Of a stretch of DNA of 64,000 nucleotides, positions 25,390 to 35,520 are shown in pieces. Source of the stretch: Govania unica (lineage in GTDB: Bacteria; Pseudomonadota; Alphaproteobacteria; Sphingomonadales; Govanellaceae). The stretch covers positions 124,001 through 188,000 of the forward strand of contig NZ_JANWOI010000004.1 in assembly GCF_027920805.1 (NCBI RefSeq), read 5' to 3'. The translations under genes and the position numbers were made by a program. Position 1 is the first letter of the stretch; each line of letters begins with the position of its first letter. A model generated the notes under the pieces. That model made no database searches. It saw only the letters and a list, made by a program, of their open reading frames with translations, and was not told where the DNA came from.

Positions 25390-28371
25390 ATGTCGCGGAC
25401 GTTGCGCGCAACCCCGCAGGTGTTCCGCATCGATGCCGGCTTGTCCTTCGTCGATGCACTGGCCGCCGGTCTCCTCGCGCGCTATGCAGGCGCCGAACTT
25501 GGCCGGGTCACCGTGTTGTTGCCGACCCGGCGCGCCGTCAAATCCCTGAGCGAAGCGTTTCTGCGGCTCACCGGCGGGGTGCCGCTCATTCTTCCGGTCA
25601 TGCGTCCTATTGGCGACGTGGAGGAAGACGAGCTTTTGTTCAACCCGGCGCTGGCCGAGACCGATCTGACCCTGCCGCCCGCCGTGCCGCCGCTCTGGCG
25701 TCAGCTCATGCTGACCCGGCTGGTGGAGGCCTTCGCCAAGCGGCATGCGGACGGCGCAGGCTCGACGGCGCAGGCGGTGGAGCTTGCGGCGGCACTGGCC
25801 AAATTTCTGGATGAAGTCACCGTCGAAGGCCGCGATTTCGCCGATCTCGCCACCGTGGTGCCGGCCAATTTCGCCAGCCATTGGCAGGAAACCCTGACCT
25901 TTCTCGAAATCGTCAGCCGGGACTGGCCGCAGATTGTCGCCGAACAGGGGTTCATGGACGCGGCCGAACGGCGCAATCGTTTGCTGCAGGCGCTCGCCAC
26001 CATCTGGCAGGCCGATCCGCCGGGGGATCCTGTGATCGCGGCTGGATCGACCGGCAATATTCCGGCGGCGGCGGCCTTGATGGCCACCGTCGCGCGGTTG
26101 CCTGAGGGTGCCGTGGTGCTGCCCGCCTTCGACCGCGAGATGGAGGACGCCAGCTGGGACATGCTCGGCCCGACCCATCCGCAAGCGGCCATGAAAAAAC
26201 TGATCGAGGATGAGATCGGCATTGTCCGTCACGAGGTCATGGACTGGCTCACCCCGGAGGATGCGGCCCGGCTGCCGCAAGGCCCTGCCGCCCGCCGGGA
26301 TCTGTTGAAGGAAGCGCTCCGTCCCGCCGAAACCACCGCCGCCTGGCGCGAGGTCGCGCTTGACTGGGATCAGGCGCTGGCCCGGTTTTCCCGCATCGAC
26401 GCCCCGTCCCCGCGGGAGGAGGCGGGGGCCATCGCCCTCCTGATGCGGGAGGCGCTTGAGACCCCGGACCGCACGGCGGCACTCGTCACCCCGGATCGTG
26501 GGCTGGCGCGGCGGGTGGCGGCTGAATTGAAACGCTGGGATATTCTGGTGGATGATTCGGCGGGCGCGGCCCTGGCCGAAAGCGGCCCCGGGGTGTTCCT
26601 TCTGTTGCTGGCGGAGCTGGCGGCGCAGGATTTTGCGCCAGTGTCCTTGCTCGGCGTGCTCAAGCATCCGCTGGCGGCGGGCGGGCGGTCCATGGCGCAG
26701 TTCCGTGCTGAGGTGCGGGCGCTTGAGATCGCGGTCTTGCGTGGCCCAAGACCATCAGGCGGGGCGGATGGCATCGCCCGCGCGGTGAAAGCCCTGGACG
26801 ACGAAGTTTTACGTGATCGGCTTGCGGGCTGGTGGCAGGGCCTGAGTGAGGGGCTCGCGGAGTTCGTGGCCCTGGTGACAGGCGGCGGCAGCCTGCGCGA
26901 TCTCGCGGCGGCCCATGTGGCGGCGGCGGAACGGCTCGCGGCGAGCGCGGATCGGAGCGGCCCCGCGCGTCTCTGGGCCGGGGAAGCGGGGGAGGCGGCG
27001 GCAGCTTTTTCCGAAGAACTTCTCGATGGCGGGCAGGATTTCGCCATCCCGGCTGGAGAATATCCCGCCGTTCTGAAAGCCCTGATGATCGGCAAGGTGG
27101 TGCGGCCGCGTTATGGCCGCCATCCGCGTCTGCATATCTGGGGCGCGCTTGAGGCGCGGTTGCAGCATGCGGATCTGGTGATTCTTGGCGGTCTGAACGA
27201 GGGCGTCTGGCCGCCGGACGCGGGCATCGACCCCTGGCTGTCGCGGCCCATGCGCGCGGCCTTCGGCCTGCCGCCCATGGAGCGCCGCATCGGTCTATCG
27301 GCCCATGACTTTTACGTGGCGGCTACCGCGCCCGAGGTGGTGTTGACCCGCTCGGAAAAATCCGATGGCGCGCCGACGGTGCCGTCGCGTTGGCTTATGC
27401 GCATGGATGCCGTGTTGCAGGACCGGCGGTTGCCCGCCCATCCGGCGCTTGACTGGTTCGCGGGGCTTGACCGTCCGGCGGAGATTGCTCCCGCCCGGCC
27501 ACCCGAACCGCGCCCGCCGCTCGACGCCCGGCCCAAGCGCTTGTCGGTGACCCAGATCGGCACCTGGATGCGCGATCCTTACGCCATCTATGCCCGGCAT
27601 ATTCTGCGCCTGAAGGCGCTCGATCCGCTCGATGCCGATCCCGGCGCGGCGGACAAGGGGAACATCATTCACGCCGCCCTTGATCGGTTTGTGAATGAGT
27701 ATCCGATCACGCTGCCGCCCGATGCTCTCGACCGGTTGATTGCCATCGGCCGGGACGAATTCGGGCGCAATCTGACCCGGCCCACGGTGCGCGCCTTCTG
27801 GTGGCCGCGCTTTCAGCATGTGGCTGAATGGTTCATCGCCACCGAGCGTGACCGACGCGCGCTCTATACGACGGTTCTGAACGAAGGAAGGGGCGACTAT
27901 ATCCTTGAAAGCCCGTTCGACTTCAAACTGACAGCCAAGGCCGACCGCATCGATCGCGGCCCGGGCGGGACGCTCACCATCATTGATTACAAAACCGGCC
28001 AGCCGCCGGAAGACCGCCAGATCGTCGCTGGTTATCAGCCGCAGATGCCCTTGGAGGCGATGATGGCTGAAGCCGGGGCCTTTAAGGGATTGCCCGCAGC
28101 CGCTGTAACCGGGCTTGAATTCTGGCGGCTCCATGGCGGCGAACCGGCCGGGACCATGAAGCCCATGAAGGATGTGGAAGACCGGAAAGCCCAGGCGGCG
28201 CGAGGTCTGCGTGAACTGGTGGCCTTATTCGACAAGCCCGAGACCCCCTATCGCTCAACCATGCGGCCGGAGGAGGTCACGGCGGGCGATTACGATCATC
28301 TCGCCCGCATCAAGGAATGGTCAGGCGTCGGCAGTCTGGTGGGCCGCGACAAGACCGAGGACGACGCATGA
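25390..28371 (+). CDS. addB: Double-strand break repair protein AddB
   Basis: AddB is the nuclease and Chi-recognition-like subunit of the AddAB complex that processes DNA ends for RecA loading. The 993-residue length fits the alphaproteobacterial form. The N-terminal inactivated helicase part starts with VTVLLPTRRAVKSLSEAF. The C-terminal PD-(D/E)XK nuclease is visible as GNIIHAALDRFVNEYP, then AKADRIDRGP and LTIIDYKTGQPP with catalytic Asp and Lys. The cysteines that hold an iron-sulfur cluster in Bacillus AddB are missing (the segment reads WMRDPYAIYARHIL). ATG at 25390 or an overlapping GTG at 25381 could start it. It overlaps addA by 4 bases. Confidence 0.94.
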   Translation: MSRTLRATPQVFRIDAGLSFVDALAAGLLARYAGAELGRVTVLLPTRRAVKSLSEAFLRLTGGVPLILPVMRPIGDVEEDELLFNPALAETDLTLPPAVPPLWRQLMLTRLVEAFAKRHADGAGSTAQAVELAAALAKFLDEVTVEGRDFADLATVVPANFASHWQETLTFLEIVSRDWPQIVAEQGFMDAAERRNRLLQALATIWQADPPGDPVIAAGSTGNIPAAAALMATVARLPEGAVVLPAFDREMEDASWDMLGPTHPQAAMKKLIEDEIGIVRHEVMDWLTPEDAARLPQGPAARRDLLKEALRPAETTAAWREVALDWDQALARFSRIDAPSPREEAGAIALLMREALETPDRTAALVTPDRGLARRVAAELKRWDILVDDSAGAALAESGPGVFLLLLAELAAQDFAPVSLLGVLKHPLAAGGRSMAQFRAEVRALEIAVLRGPRPSGGADGIARAVKALDDEVLRDRLAGWWQGLSEGLAEFVALVTGGGSLRDLAAAHVAAAERLAASADRSGPARLWAGEAGEAAAAFSEELLDGGQDFAIPAGEYPAVLKALMIGKVVRPRYGRHPRLHIWGALEARLQHADLVILGGLNEGVWPPDAGIDPWLSRPMRAAFGLPPMERRIGLSAHDFYVAATAPEVVLTRSEKSDGAPTVPSRWLMRMDAVLQDRRLPAHPALDWFAGLDRPAEIAPARPPEPRPPLDARPKRLSVTQIGTWMRDPYAIYARHILRLKALDPLDADPGAADKGNIIHAALDRFVNEYPITLPPDALDRLIAIGRDEFGRNLTRPTVRAFWWPRFQHVAEWFIATERDRRALYTTVLNEGRGDYILESPFDFKLTAKADRIDRGPGGTLTIIDYKTGQPPEDRQIVAGYQPQMPLEAMMAEAGAFKGLPAAAVTGLEFWRLHGGEPAGTMKPMKDVEDRKAQAARGLRELVALFDKPETPYRSTMRPEEVTAGDYDHLARIKEWSGVGSLVGRDKTEDDA

Positions 28372-31300
28372 CCAAAGCTCAGGACAGCGCCTCCGATCCT
28401 GCCGCCTCGGCCTGGGTGTCGGCCTCGGCCGGGACCGGGAAGACCCATGTTCTGACCTCCCGGGTGTTGCGTCTGCTGCTTGCGGGCACGCCGCCTGAAC
28501 GGATTTTATGCCTGACCTTTACCAAGGCGGCGGCGGCGGAAATGTCGAACCGCATTCAGTCGACGCTCGCCCGTTGGGTGACGCTTGATGATGAGCGGCT
28601 TGATCTGGCGTTGGCGGGTCTTGGGGTTGACCGCCCGCAGGCGGCCCGGGGCCGCGCTCGCCGTCTGTTCGCCGAGGTGCTTGAAGTCCCGGGCGGGCTC
28701 AAGATCCTGACCATTCACGCCTTTTGCCAGTCGCTGCTGGCGCGATTTCCGCTGGAGGCCTCGCTGCCGCCGCATTTCCGTCTGATCGACGACCGCAGCG
28801 CCGCCGAGGTTCTGCGCTCGGCCCTGGACATGGTCCTGATGGAGGTGGCGCGGGAGGAGAAAACGGCGCTGTCGCAGGCCCTCGCCCGCATCAGCCGCCG
28901 TCTGACCGAATATAGTTTCAGCGATTTCGTCTCAGGTCTGTTAAGCGAACGCGGTCTGCTCGAACGCCTTGGCCGTCAGTTTCAGACCTTTCCCGGCCTG
29001 CTTGCGGCCACCGCCCGTGTGCTCGGGATCGGGGCCGAGGAGACGGCGGAGCAGCTGGTCGCGGGCTTTGCCGCAAGCCAGAACCGCGATGATCTGCAGG
29101 CGGCGGCGCTTGCGCTTGGCGGCGGCACAGCGACTGATATGGAGCGCGCCGCCCTCCTCGGCCGCTGGCTTGAGCTTGACGTCGTGACGCCAGCGGATTT
29201 CCGCGCCTATGCCCCGGCCTATCTGACCCAGAAGGGGGAGATCCGCAAAACGCTCGTCACCAAGGGGACTGAAAAGGCGCGGCCGGGCACGCTCGCCAGC
29301 TTGCTTGGGGAGGCGGAACGGGTGGAGGCGCTCGTGGCCCGGTTGCGGCTGGTGGAGGTCATGGACAATACGGCAGCGGCCCTGACCTTTGCCTTTGCCG
29401 TGCTTGACATCTACGCGCGGGAAAAACGGCGGCAGGCGGCGCTTGATTATGATGATCTGATCCTTGGCACGCTCGCGTTGTTGCAGCGGCCGGGGATTGC
29501 CCCCTGGGTGCTGTTCAAGCTCGATGGCGGGCTCGATCATGTGCTGGTGGACGAGGCGCAGGACACCAACCCCGAACAATGGCAGGTCATCAAAGCTCTG
29601 GCCGATGATTTCTTTGCCGGCGAGGCAGCGCGCGAGGTCAGCCGCAGCATTTTCGCTGTCGGCGACGTCAAGCAATCCATTTACCGCTTCCAGCGCGCCG
29701 ACCCGCGCGCCTTCATCGCCTCGCGCGATCATTTCGCCGCCCGGGTGCGGGCGGTCGATGGCGATTTCCGTGATGTGCCGCTTGATCTGTCGTTCCGTTC
29801 CACGGCGGCGGTGCTTGATTATGTGGATGCGGTGTTCGCCGATCCGGCCCTGCGCGGCGATCTGCTCGATGATCGTTACACGCGTCATGGCACTGTGCGC
29901 GACAAGGACGCGGGGCTTGTGGAACTGTGGCCGGTGATGCTGCCGGAACCCGAACGCGGGGCGGATGTGGATGGCTGGCAATTGCCGGTCGACCAGACCA
30001 CCCAGGCGAGCGCCCCGGCACGGCTTGCCATCAAGATCGCGGCGCAGATTCGGCAGTGGTTGAGGGATAAGGAACCCTTGCCCGCGCGCGGCCGGGCCAT
30101 GACGGCGGGGGATATCCTGGTTCTGGTGCGGCGGCGTTCGGCCTTTGACGGCTTGCTTCTGAGCGCGCTCAAGCTCATGGGCGTGCCGGTGGCGGGCGCG
30201 GACCGCATGGTGGTGACCGATCAGCTGGCGGTGATGGATCTGATGGCGCTGGCCCGTTTTGTGTTGCTGCCGGAGGATGATCTGACCTTGGCGACGGTTT
30301 TGAAATCGCCGCTCGTGGGTATGAGCGAAGATGATCTTTACGGACTCGCCCATGGCCGTCGCGGTTCGCTTTGGGCACGGGTCGCGGGCGCGGGTGGGGA
30401 CGCGGCGGAATTTCTTGGTGGGCTTCTCGGGCTCGCCGACAAACTCGCGCCCTTTGATTTCTTCGCTACGGTTCTGAACGGCGTCGATGCTTCGGGCAAA
30501 AGTGGCCGCACCCGCATCGTCGCCCGGCTCGGCAGCGAAGCCCATGATCCGATCGACGAGTTTCTCGCCCTGGCACTTGCCTTTGAAAAAAGCCACACGC
30601 CATCCCTGCAGGGTTTTCTCCATTGGCTGGAGGCCCGGGATATCGAAATCAAGCGTGATATGGAGCAAGGCCGGGACGAAGTGCGGATCATGACGGTGCA
30701 TGGCTCGAAAGGCCTGCAGGCCCCGGTGGTCATCATGCCCGACACCTGTCAGAAACCCCGCCCGCGCGGCAGCCTCATCCCGATCGACAGCGATCGTCCG
30801 CCGGTGGATCGCCTGTTGCTGTGGCCGGGGTCGTCGGAGAATACGGTCGGTGCGGCGAAAGATGCCCGCGACAAGGTTAAGGCGCTGGAGGATGAAGAAC
30901 AGGCCCGCCTGCTTTATGTGGCCCTGACTCGGGCTGCGGACCGGCTTTATCTGACCGGCTGGGTCGGTGCGCGCATGAAGATCGAGACCGGATGCTGGTA
31001 TGAGCATCTCGAAAAAGCCTTTGCCCAACTGCCGGGCGTGATCGAATTCGACAGCCCGGACGGCCCGGTCAAACGCTTTACCACAGTCCAGACCGGCGAT
31101 GTGCGGCCGGATCGCAGTGCGGCGGAACGGCGCGAAGCTGCGGCACTCCCCGCCTGGGCCAGCATGACGGCCCCGGATGAGCCGGTGCCCGCCCGGCCGC
31201 TCAGCCCGTCCCGCCCCTTGGAGGACGAACCCGAGGTGCAAAGCCCGTTGCGTGCGGCGGCGGCGCGGGCCAAGGAAACTGTGCGGTTCCGCAGGGGTAC

Positions 31301-31775
31301 GCTCATTCACCGCCTGCTCGAACGCCTGCCGTCGCTCGCGGCGGAGGCCCGGGCTGAGGCGGCGCGGCGGTTTCTTGGTGATCCGGCCTATGGCCTGTCC
31401 CCACTCGATGTGGCGCAGATTGTGGCCGAGGTCATGGCGATTCTCGAAGATGCTGAGTTCGCCCCGATCTTTTCCTCCGCGGCTCAGGCCGAGGTGCCCA
31501 TTGCTGGGTTGGTCGATCAGGTGCCGGTGGCCGGGCAGATCGACCGGTTGTACGTGACCGACAGCCGCGTGCTGGTCATCGATTACAAGACCAACCGCCC
31601 GCCGCCTGACCGGGTGGAGGATGTGGCGCTTGCCTATGTGCGGCAGATGGCGGCTTATCGGAGGCTGTTGCAGCAGATTTATCCCGGGCGGCGCATTGAC
31701 TGCGCTTTGCTCTGGACCGACGGGGCGCGATTGATGGCCTTGCCGGATCAAATGTTGGACCGGGTCGTTTTCTGA
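28368..31775 (+). CDS. addA: Double-strand break repair helicase-nuclease AddA
   Basis: AddA is a UvrD-type helicase joined to a nuclease; with AddB it resects DNA breaks. The 1135-residue protein has Walker A in SASAGTGKTHVLTSRVLRLL near the start, motif Ia/Ib in LCLTFTKAAAAEM, Walker B in HVLVDEAQDTNPEQW, GDVKQSIYRFQRADPR, and VRIMTVHGSKGLQAPVV (motif V). LYVALTRAADRLYLTGW is motif VI. The C-terminal nuclease shows GTLIHRLLERLPSL and VLVIDYKTNRPP. It starts with an ATG overlapping the addB stop. The antisense strand is open over long distances because of base composition, not coding. Confidence 0.96.
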   Translation: MTKAQDSASDPAASAWVSASAGTGKTHVLTSRVLRLLLAGTPPERILCLTFTKAAAAEMSNRIQSTLARWVTLDDERLDLALAGLGVDRPQAARGRARRLFAEVLEVPGGLKILTIHAFCQSLLARFPLEASLPPHFRLIDDRSAAEVLRSALDMVLMEVAREEKTALSQALARISRRLTEYSFSDFVSGLLSERGLLERLGRQFQTFPGLLAATARVLGIGAEETAEQLVAGFAASQNRDDLQAAALALGGGTATDMERAALLGRWLELDVVTPADFRAYAPAYLTQKGEIRKTLVTKGTEKARPGTLASLLGEAERVEALVARLRLVEVMDNTAAALTFAFAVLDIYAREKRRQAALDYDDLILGTLALLQRPGIAPWVLFKLDGGLDHVLVDEAQDTNPEQWQVIKALADDFFAGEAAREVSRSIFAVGDVKQSIYRFQRADPRAFIASRDHFAARVRAVDGDFRDVPLDLSFRSTAAVLDYVDAVFADPALRGDLLDDRYTRHGTVRDKDAGLVELWPVMLPEPERGADVDGWQLPVDQTTQASAPARLAIKIAAQIRQWLRDKEPLPARGRAMTAGDILVLVRRRSAFDGLLLSALKLMGVPVAGADRMVVTDQLAVMDLMALARFVLLPEDDLTLATVLKSPLVGMSEDDLYGLAHGRRGSLWARVAGAGGDAAEFLGGLLGLADKLAPFDFFATVLNGVDASGKSGRTRIVARLGSEAHDPIDEFLALALAFEKSHTPSLQGFLHWLEARDIEIKRDMEQGRDEVRIMTVHGSKGLQAPVVIMPDTCQKPRPRGSLIPIDSDRPPVDRLLLWPGSSENTVGAAKDARDKVKALEDEEQARLLYVALTRAADRLYLTGWVGARMKIETGCWYEHLEKAFAQLPGVIEFDSPDGPVKRFTTVQTGDVRPDRSAAERREAAALPAWASMTAPDEPVPARPLSPSRPLEDEPEVQSPLRAAAARAKETVRFRRGTLIHRLLERLPSLAAEARAEAARRFLGDPAYGLSPLDVAQIVAEVMAILEDAEFAPIFSSAAQAEVPIAGLVDQVPVAGQIDRLYVTDSRVLVIDYKTNRPPPDRVEDVALAYVRQMAAYRRLLQQIYPGRRIDCALLWTDGARLMALPDQMLDRVVF

Positions 31776-31786
31776 CCGTCGCTTCC

Positions 31787-31815
31787 TTGACGTCGGCCCG
31801 CCGGGTACCTAGATT
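31787..31815 (+). promoter_or_regulatory. trxA promoter
   Basis: TTGACG (31787-31792), a 17-base spacer and TAGATT (31810-31815). It lies after the addA stop, so trxA can be expressed without the repair genes. Confidence 0.6.
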
Positions 31816-31860
31816 TGCATCAAAGCAAAAGCTGACCTGTGTTTTCAGAAAGGACTAAAA

Positions 31861-32181
31861 ATGGCGACCAAGCCTGTGACGGATGCGAGCTTCGACAGTG
31901 ATGTTTTGAAGTCCGGCAAGCCGGTTCTCGTGGATTTCTGGGCCGAATGGTGCGGCCCCTGCAAACAGATCGGCCCGTCGCTTGAAGCACTTTCCGACGA
32001 AATGCCGGAAGTCGTCATCGCCAAGGTGAATATCGACGAAAACCCGACCTCGCCGGCTCAGTACGGTGTGCGCAGCATCCCGACCATGATCCTGTTCAAG
32101 GACGGCCGCCCGCACGCGACCAAAGTTGGCGCGCTGCCCAAATCGGCCCTGGCCGAGTGGCTGAAAAAATCGCTCGCTTAA
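31861..32181 (+). CDS. trxA: Thioredoxin
   Basis: A 106-residue cytoplasmic thioredoxin reduces disulfides in ribonucleotide reductase, peroxiredoxins and other targets. The active site is [16 protein letters not shown] with Cys31 and Cys34, and the cis-proline loop is [13 protein letters not shown]. The ATG has AGAAAGGA about nine bases before it. It follows addA, as in many alphaproteobacteria, but has its own promoter and a strong terminator. Confidence 0.97.
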   Translation: MATKPVTDASFDSDVLKSGKPVLVDFWAEWCGPCKQIGPSLEALSDEMPEVVIAKVNIDENPTSPAQYGVRSIPTMILFKDGRPHATKVGALPKSALAEWLKKSLA

Positions 32182-32201
32182 GCGAGTTACGGATATTCGC
32201 G

Positions 32202-32231
32202 AAAAGGGCGCCCTATGAGGCGCCCTTTTTT
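32202..32231 (+). terminator. Rho-independent terminator of trxA
   Basis: AAAAGGGCGCC and GGCGCCCTTTT form a perfect stem around CTATGA, with a T-run after it. Arms flanked by A on one side and T on the other could also work in the minus direction for folC read-through. Confidence 0.9.
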
Positions 32232-32237
32232 CATGCC

Positions 32238-32331
32238 GTCATCGCAAGGCGCGTGAGCGACGCGGCGATTCAGCCTGTGCCGGGCGTGAGCTTTCTGGAT
32301 TGCCGCGCTCCCGTTGGTCGCTCGCAATGAC
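32238..32331. repeat. Dispersed palindromic repeat, type A variant, copy 1 of a close pair
   Basis: Begins GTCATCGCAAGGCGCGTGAG and ends GGTCGCTCGCAATGAC; 94 bases. The copy at 32375-32468 has the same length and direction and differs at only about nine positions. Confidence 0.8.
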
Positions 32332-32374
32332 GATGCTTTTAGGTGATGGGGATAGTATCACTCCCTCCCTCGTC

Positions 32375-32468
32375 GTCATCGCGAGGCGCGTGAGCGACGT
32401 GGCGATCCAGCCTGTGCTGGACGTGAGCATTCTGGCTTGCCGCGCTCCCGTTGGTCGCTCGCAATGAC
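32375..32468. repeat. Dispersed palindromic repeat, type A variant, copy 2 of a close pair
   Basis: Begins GTCATCGCGAGGCGCGTGAG and ends GGTCGCTCGCAATGAC. Direct repeat of 32238-32331 with a 43-base unrelated spacer between them. It ends seven bases before the folC stop codon. Confidence 0.8.
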
Positions 32469-32474
32469 GGGGTT

Positions 32475-33725
32475 TTAGGCGGGGTTGAGGTCTAGCTCTG
32501 CGAGGACTTGGCCGGCGAGGTAGAGGGAGCCGCATATGAGGATGCGGTCGGTGGTAACGTCGCTGAGGGCAGCGTTCCAGGACGGGGCGGTTGTGGCCGT
32601 GAGGCCGATGCCGGTTGCGATCTCGGCCAGGGCGTCCGGTTCATAGGCTGCTTCACCCACAACCGGCACCGCGATCAGGCGGTCGATATGGGGTTGCAGT
32701 GCTGTGAGATATCCGGCGGCGTCCTTGTTTGCGAGCATGCCGAGGATGACCGCCGTCGGTTTCGGGTCGGCGGCGAGCAGGGCGGCGATGGTTGCGGCTC
32801 CGGCGGGATTATGTCCGCCGTCGAGCCAGACGGTGCCCGGCGCGCGGTCGGCGGCGACGGAGATGTCCTGCATGCGGGCGGGCCAGACAGCGGATTGAAG
32901 ACCCTTGGCGATGGCTTCGTCCGGCACGGTGAACAGGCTCTGGGCGCGCAAGGCGGCGACCGCCAGGGCGGCGTTCTGGATCTGATGAGCGCCGGGCAGG
33001 GCGGGTACGGGCAGGTTCAGGCTGCCGCGCCAGTCGCGATAGTCCTGCCCGTCGAGATGCCAGTCAAACCCGGCCACAAGCGGGATGGCGTCCACTTCAG
33101 CGGCGACCTCAAGGATGGCAGTCAGGCCGTCGGCGTCCTGCGGCGCGATCACGACCGGGCGTTCAGACTTCGCGATCCCGGCCTTTTCGGCGGCGATCTC
33201 GACCAGATTGGAGCCGAGAAACTCCACATGGTCGATGGATACCGGGGTGATGACGCTCACGAGGGGGGCCTGGATCACATTGGTGGCGTCCAGCCGTCCG
33301 CCAAGCCCGACCTCAAGCAACAACACATCAGCGGGGGTTCGCGAAAAAGCGAGGAAGGCCGCCGCCGTGGTGATCTCGAAAAAGGTGATGGGGTCGCCGG
33401 TATTGGCGGCCTCGCACTCTTCAAGAAGGGCATTCAAGGCGTCGTCGCTGATCAGCGTGCCGGCAAGCCGGATGCGTTCGGCAAAGCGCACGAGATGGGG
33501 CGAGGTATAGACATGAACCTTGTATCCAGCCGCCTCCAGCATGGCACGGAGATAGGCGACGGTCGAACCCTTGCCATTGGTCCCGGCCACATGGAACAGT
33601 GGCGGCAGCTTGCGTTCGGGGTTGCCGAGCGCGGTCAGCAACCGTTCCAGCCGGTCAAGCGAGAGGTCGATCTTTTTCGGATGGAGCGCCATCAGGCGCT
33701 CCAGAATAGGGTCCACTGCGCTCAT
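32475..33725 (-). CDS. folC: Bifunctional folylpolyglutamate synthase/dihydrofolate synthase
   Basis: FolC adds glutamate to dihydropteroate and then to folates, in the cytoplasm. The 416-residue protein shows the Mur-ligase-type P-loop FHVAGTNGKGSTVAYL near residue 45, TSPHLVRFAERIRL, the PITFFEITTAAAFLAF segment, and LLLEVGLGGRLDATNV. The C-terminal domain includes TVWLDGGHNPAGA. It starts two bases after the accD stop in the trp-acc block, a conserved arrangement. Confidence 0.96.
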   Translation of the reverse strand: MSAVDPILERLMALHPKKIDLSLDRLERLLTALGNPERKLPPLFHVAGTNGKGSTVAYLRAMLEAAGYKVHVYTSPHLVRFAERIRLAGTLISDDALNALLEECEAANTGDPITFFEITTAAAFLAFSRTPADVLLLEVGLGGRLDATNVIQAPLVSVITPVSIDHVEFLGSNLVEIAAEKAGIAKSERPVVIAPQDADGLTAILEVAAEVDAIPLVAGFDWHLDGQDYRDWRGSLNLPVPALPGAHQIQNAALAVAALRAQSLFTVPDEAIAKGLQSAVWPARMQDISVAADRAPGTVWLDGGHNPAGAATIAALLAADPKPTAVILGMLANKDAAGYLTALQPHIDRLIAVPVVGEAAYEPDALAEIATGIGLTATTAPSWNAALSDVTTDRILICGSLYLAGQVLAELDLNPA

Positions 33726-33727
33726 GC

Positions 33728-34615
33728 TCAGGACGAACGGGCGGCGGTCAGCCGGGGCGCGTTCGAAACTTTGCGACCGATGATGTCGATGATGCGGATC
33801 AGGGTCAGACGCAGGTCCTTACGTTCGAGCACCATATCGACCATGCCGTGATCAAGCAGATATTCGGCGCGCTGGAAGCCTTCGGGCAGCTTTTCGCGGA
33901 TGGTGTTTTCAATCACCCGCGGCCCGGCAAAGCCGATAAGCGCACCCGGTTCGGCGATCTGGATGTCACCGAGCATGGCATAGGACGCGGTGACGCCGCC
34001 GGTGGTCGGATCGGTGAGGACGACGATATAAGGCAGCCCGGCCGCGCGCACCATTTCAACCGCGACGGTCGAACGGGGCATCTGCATGAGCGACAGGATA
34101 CCTTCCTGCATGCGTGCGCCGCCCGCAGCGGTGAAGACGATGAGTGGGGCTTTCGATTTGACCGCTTTGCGGGCGGCGGTGACCAGGGCCTCGCCCACGC
34201 CAACCCCCATGGACCCGGCCATGAAGAAGAAGTTCTGCACTGCAATGACGGTGGTATGGCCACCAAGCTTGCCGCAGGCCACATCCATGGCATCGTCGGC
34301 CCCGGTGTCGCTGCGCGCCGCTTTCAGACGGTCGGCATATTTCTTCTGGTCTTTGAATTTCAGGGGGTCCTCGATGGCTTTCGGCACCTTGACGCGGGTG
34401 AAGACCCCGCCGTCGAACAGCTGGCCGAAGCGGTCGGTCGAATTGATGCGCTCATGATGGCCGCAGGTTCCGCAAACGCTGAGCGCTTCCTTGAAATCCT
34501 TATGGAAAATCATCTGCCCGCAGTTGCGGCATTTGTGCCAAAGGTTTTCCGGTGTATCGCGTTTCTTGAGAACATCGCGAATTTTAGGACGGACGAAATT
34601 CGTCAACCAATTCAT
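33728..34615 (-). CDS. accD: Acetyl-CoA carboxylase carboxyltransferase subunit beta
   Basis: AccD and AccA transfer the carboxyl group from biotin carrier protein to acetyl-CoA, giving malonyl-CoA for fatty-acid synthesis. The 295-residue protein has the N-terminal zinc ribbon with Cys29, Cys32, Cys48 and Cys51 (HKCRNCG and SVCGTCG). The crotonase-like core shows [17 protein letters not shown] and [17 protein letters not shown], and [12 protein letters not shown]. It follows trpA by 14 bases and precedes folC. Confidence 0.97.
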   Translation of the reverse strand: MNWLTNFVRPKIRDVLKKRDTPENLWHKCRNCGQMIFHKDFKEALSVCGTCGHHERINSTDRFGQLFDGGVFTRVKVPKAIEDPLKFKDQKKYADRLKAARSDTGADDAMDVACGKLGGHTTVIAVQNFFFMAGSMGVGVGEALVTAARKAVKSKAPLIVFTAAGGARMQEGILSLMQMPRSTVAVEMVRAAGLPYIVVLTDPTTGGVTASYAMLGDIQIAEPGALIGFAGPRVIENTIREKLPEGFQRAEYLLDHGMVDMVLERKDLRLTLIRIIDIIGRKVSNAPRLTAARSS

Positions 34616-34629
34616 GTGCTTCGGGTCCT

Positions 34630-35520
34630 TTATACTGACGCCGCGTTATGGCTTGCGCGTCCGGGCCGGGGCTCGGACTTTGTGGCACGCACGGCCGTCG
34701 CCAATTCGCTGACGAAGGCTGTGACCTTATCGACCAGACCGGGCAAGGCCCGCTCTTCGGCGTCGAGATTCTGGGCGACCAGTCCGACAATAGCCGAACC
34801 AACCACCACGCCATCTGCAACGCGGGCGATAGCGGCCGCTGATTCGGGGGTCTTGATGCCGAACCCGACGGCGATCGGCAGGTCGCTATGCTGCCGTAAT
34901 CGCAGAACGGCTGACGTCACGGCGTCAGTTCCGGCGCTTTGAGTGCCGGTGATACCGGCAATGGAGACATAATACAGGAAGCCGGAGCTGTTGGCCAAAA
35001 CTTGCGGCAAACGCTTGTCCCCGGTGGTCGGGGTGGCCAGGCGAATGAAACGCAGCCCGGCTGCAAGGGCGGGCAGGCAAAGCTCGGCATCTTCCTCGGG
35101 CGGCAGGTCGACGATGATCAGGCCATCGACCCCGGCGGCGAGCGCATCTTTCAGAAAGTCATCGACGCCATAGGCATAGATCGGGTTGTAATAGCCCATG
35201 AGAATGATCGGGGTATCGCTATCGGCGGCGCGAAAGCGCGTGACCGTGGCGAGAATCTTGCGCACCGTGATTCCGGCCCTAAGCGCCCGATGTCCGGCGG
35301 CTTCGATCACCGGGCCATCGGCCATGGGATCGGAAAACGGCATGCCGATTTCGATCAGGTCGGCGCCAGAGGCGGGTAGGCGGCTCAGGATCTCGAAAGC
35401 GGTCTCCGCATCGGGGTCGCCGGCGGTGACAAAGGTCACAAGCCCGGCCCGGCCCTGCTGACGGAGGGCGGCGAAGCGGCGTTCAATACGGCCGTCACTC
35501 CGGATATCTTTGGGGGTCAT
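34630..35520 (-). CDS. trpA: Tryptophan synthase alpha subunit
   Basis: TrpA splits indole-glycerol phosphate to indole and glyceraldehyde 3-phosphate. The 296-residue protein carries the signature [19 protein letters not shown] with the catalytic Glu, the second acid in VDLPPEE, and the phosphate-binding VGFGIKTPE. The C-terminal 15 residues ([15 protein letters not shown]) extend past the usual end. It overlaps trpB by 4 bases, fitting the tight alpha-beta complex. Confidence 0.97.
   Translation of the reverse strand: MTPKDIRSDGRIERRFAALRQQGRAGLVTFVTAGDPDAETAFEILSRLPASGADLIEIGMPFSDPMADGPVIEAAGHRALRAGITVRKILATVTRFRAADSDTPIILMGYYNPIYAYGVDDFLKDALAAGVDGLIIVDLPPEEDAELCLPALAAGLRFIRLATPTTGDKRLPQVLANSSGFLYYVSIAGITGTQSAGTDAVTSAVLRLRQHSDLPIAVGFGIKTPESAAAIARVADGVVVGSAIVGLVAQNLDAEERALPGLVDKVTAFVSELATAVRATKSEPRPGRASHNAASV

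Noticed and set aside
28941-31751. A 936-codon open frame on the minus strand across addA
   Set aside because: It is a shadow of addA produced by high GC at third positions. The translation is rich in His, Arg and Gln with no family motif, whereas addA carries all helicase and nuclease motifs.
32238-32468. CRISPR array
   Set aside because: Only two copies of 94 bases, each an imperfect palindrome with copies elsewhere in the window; no short regularly spaced repeats and no cas gene.
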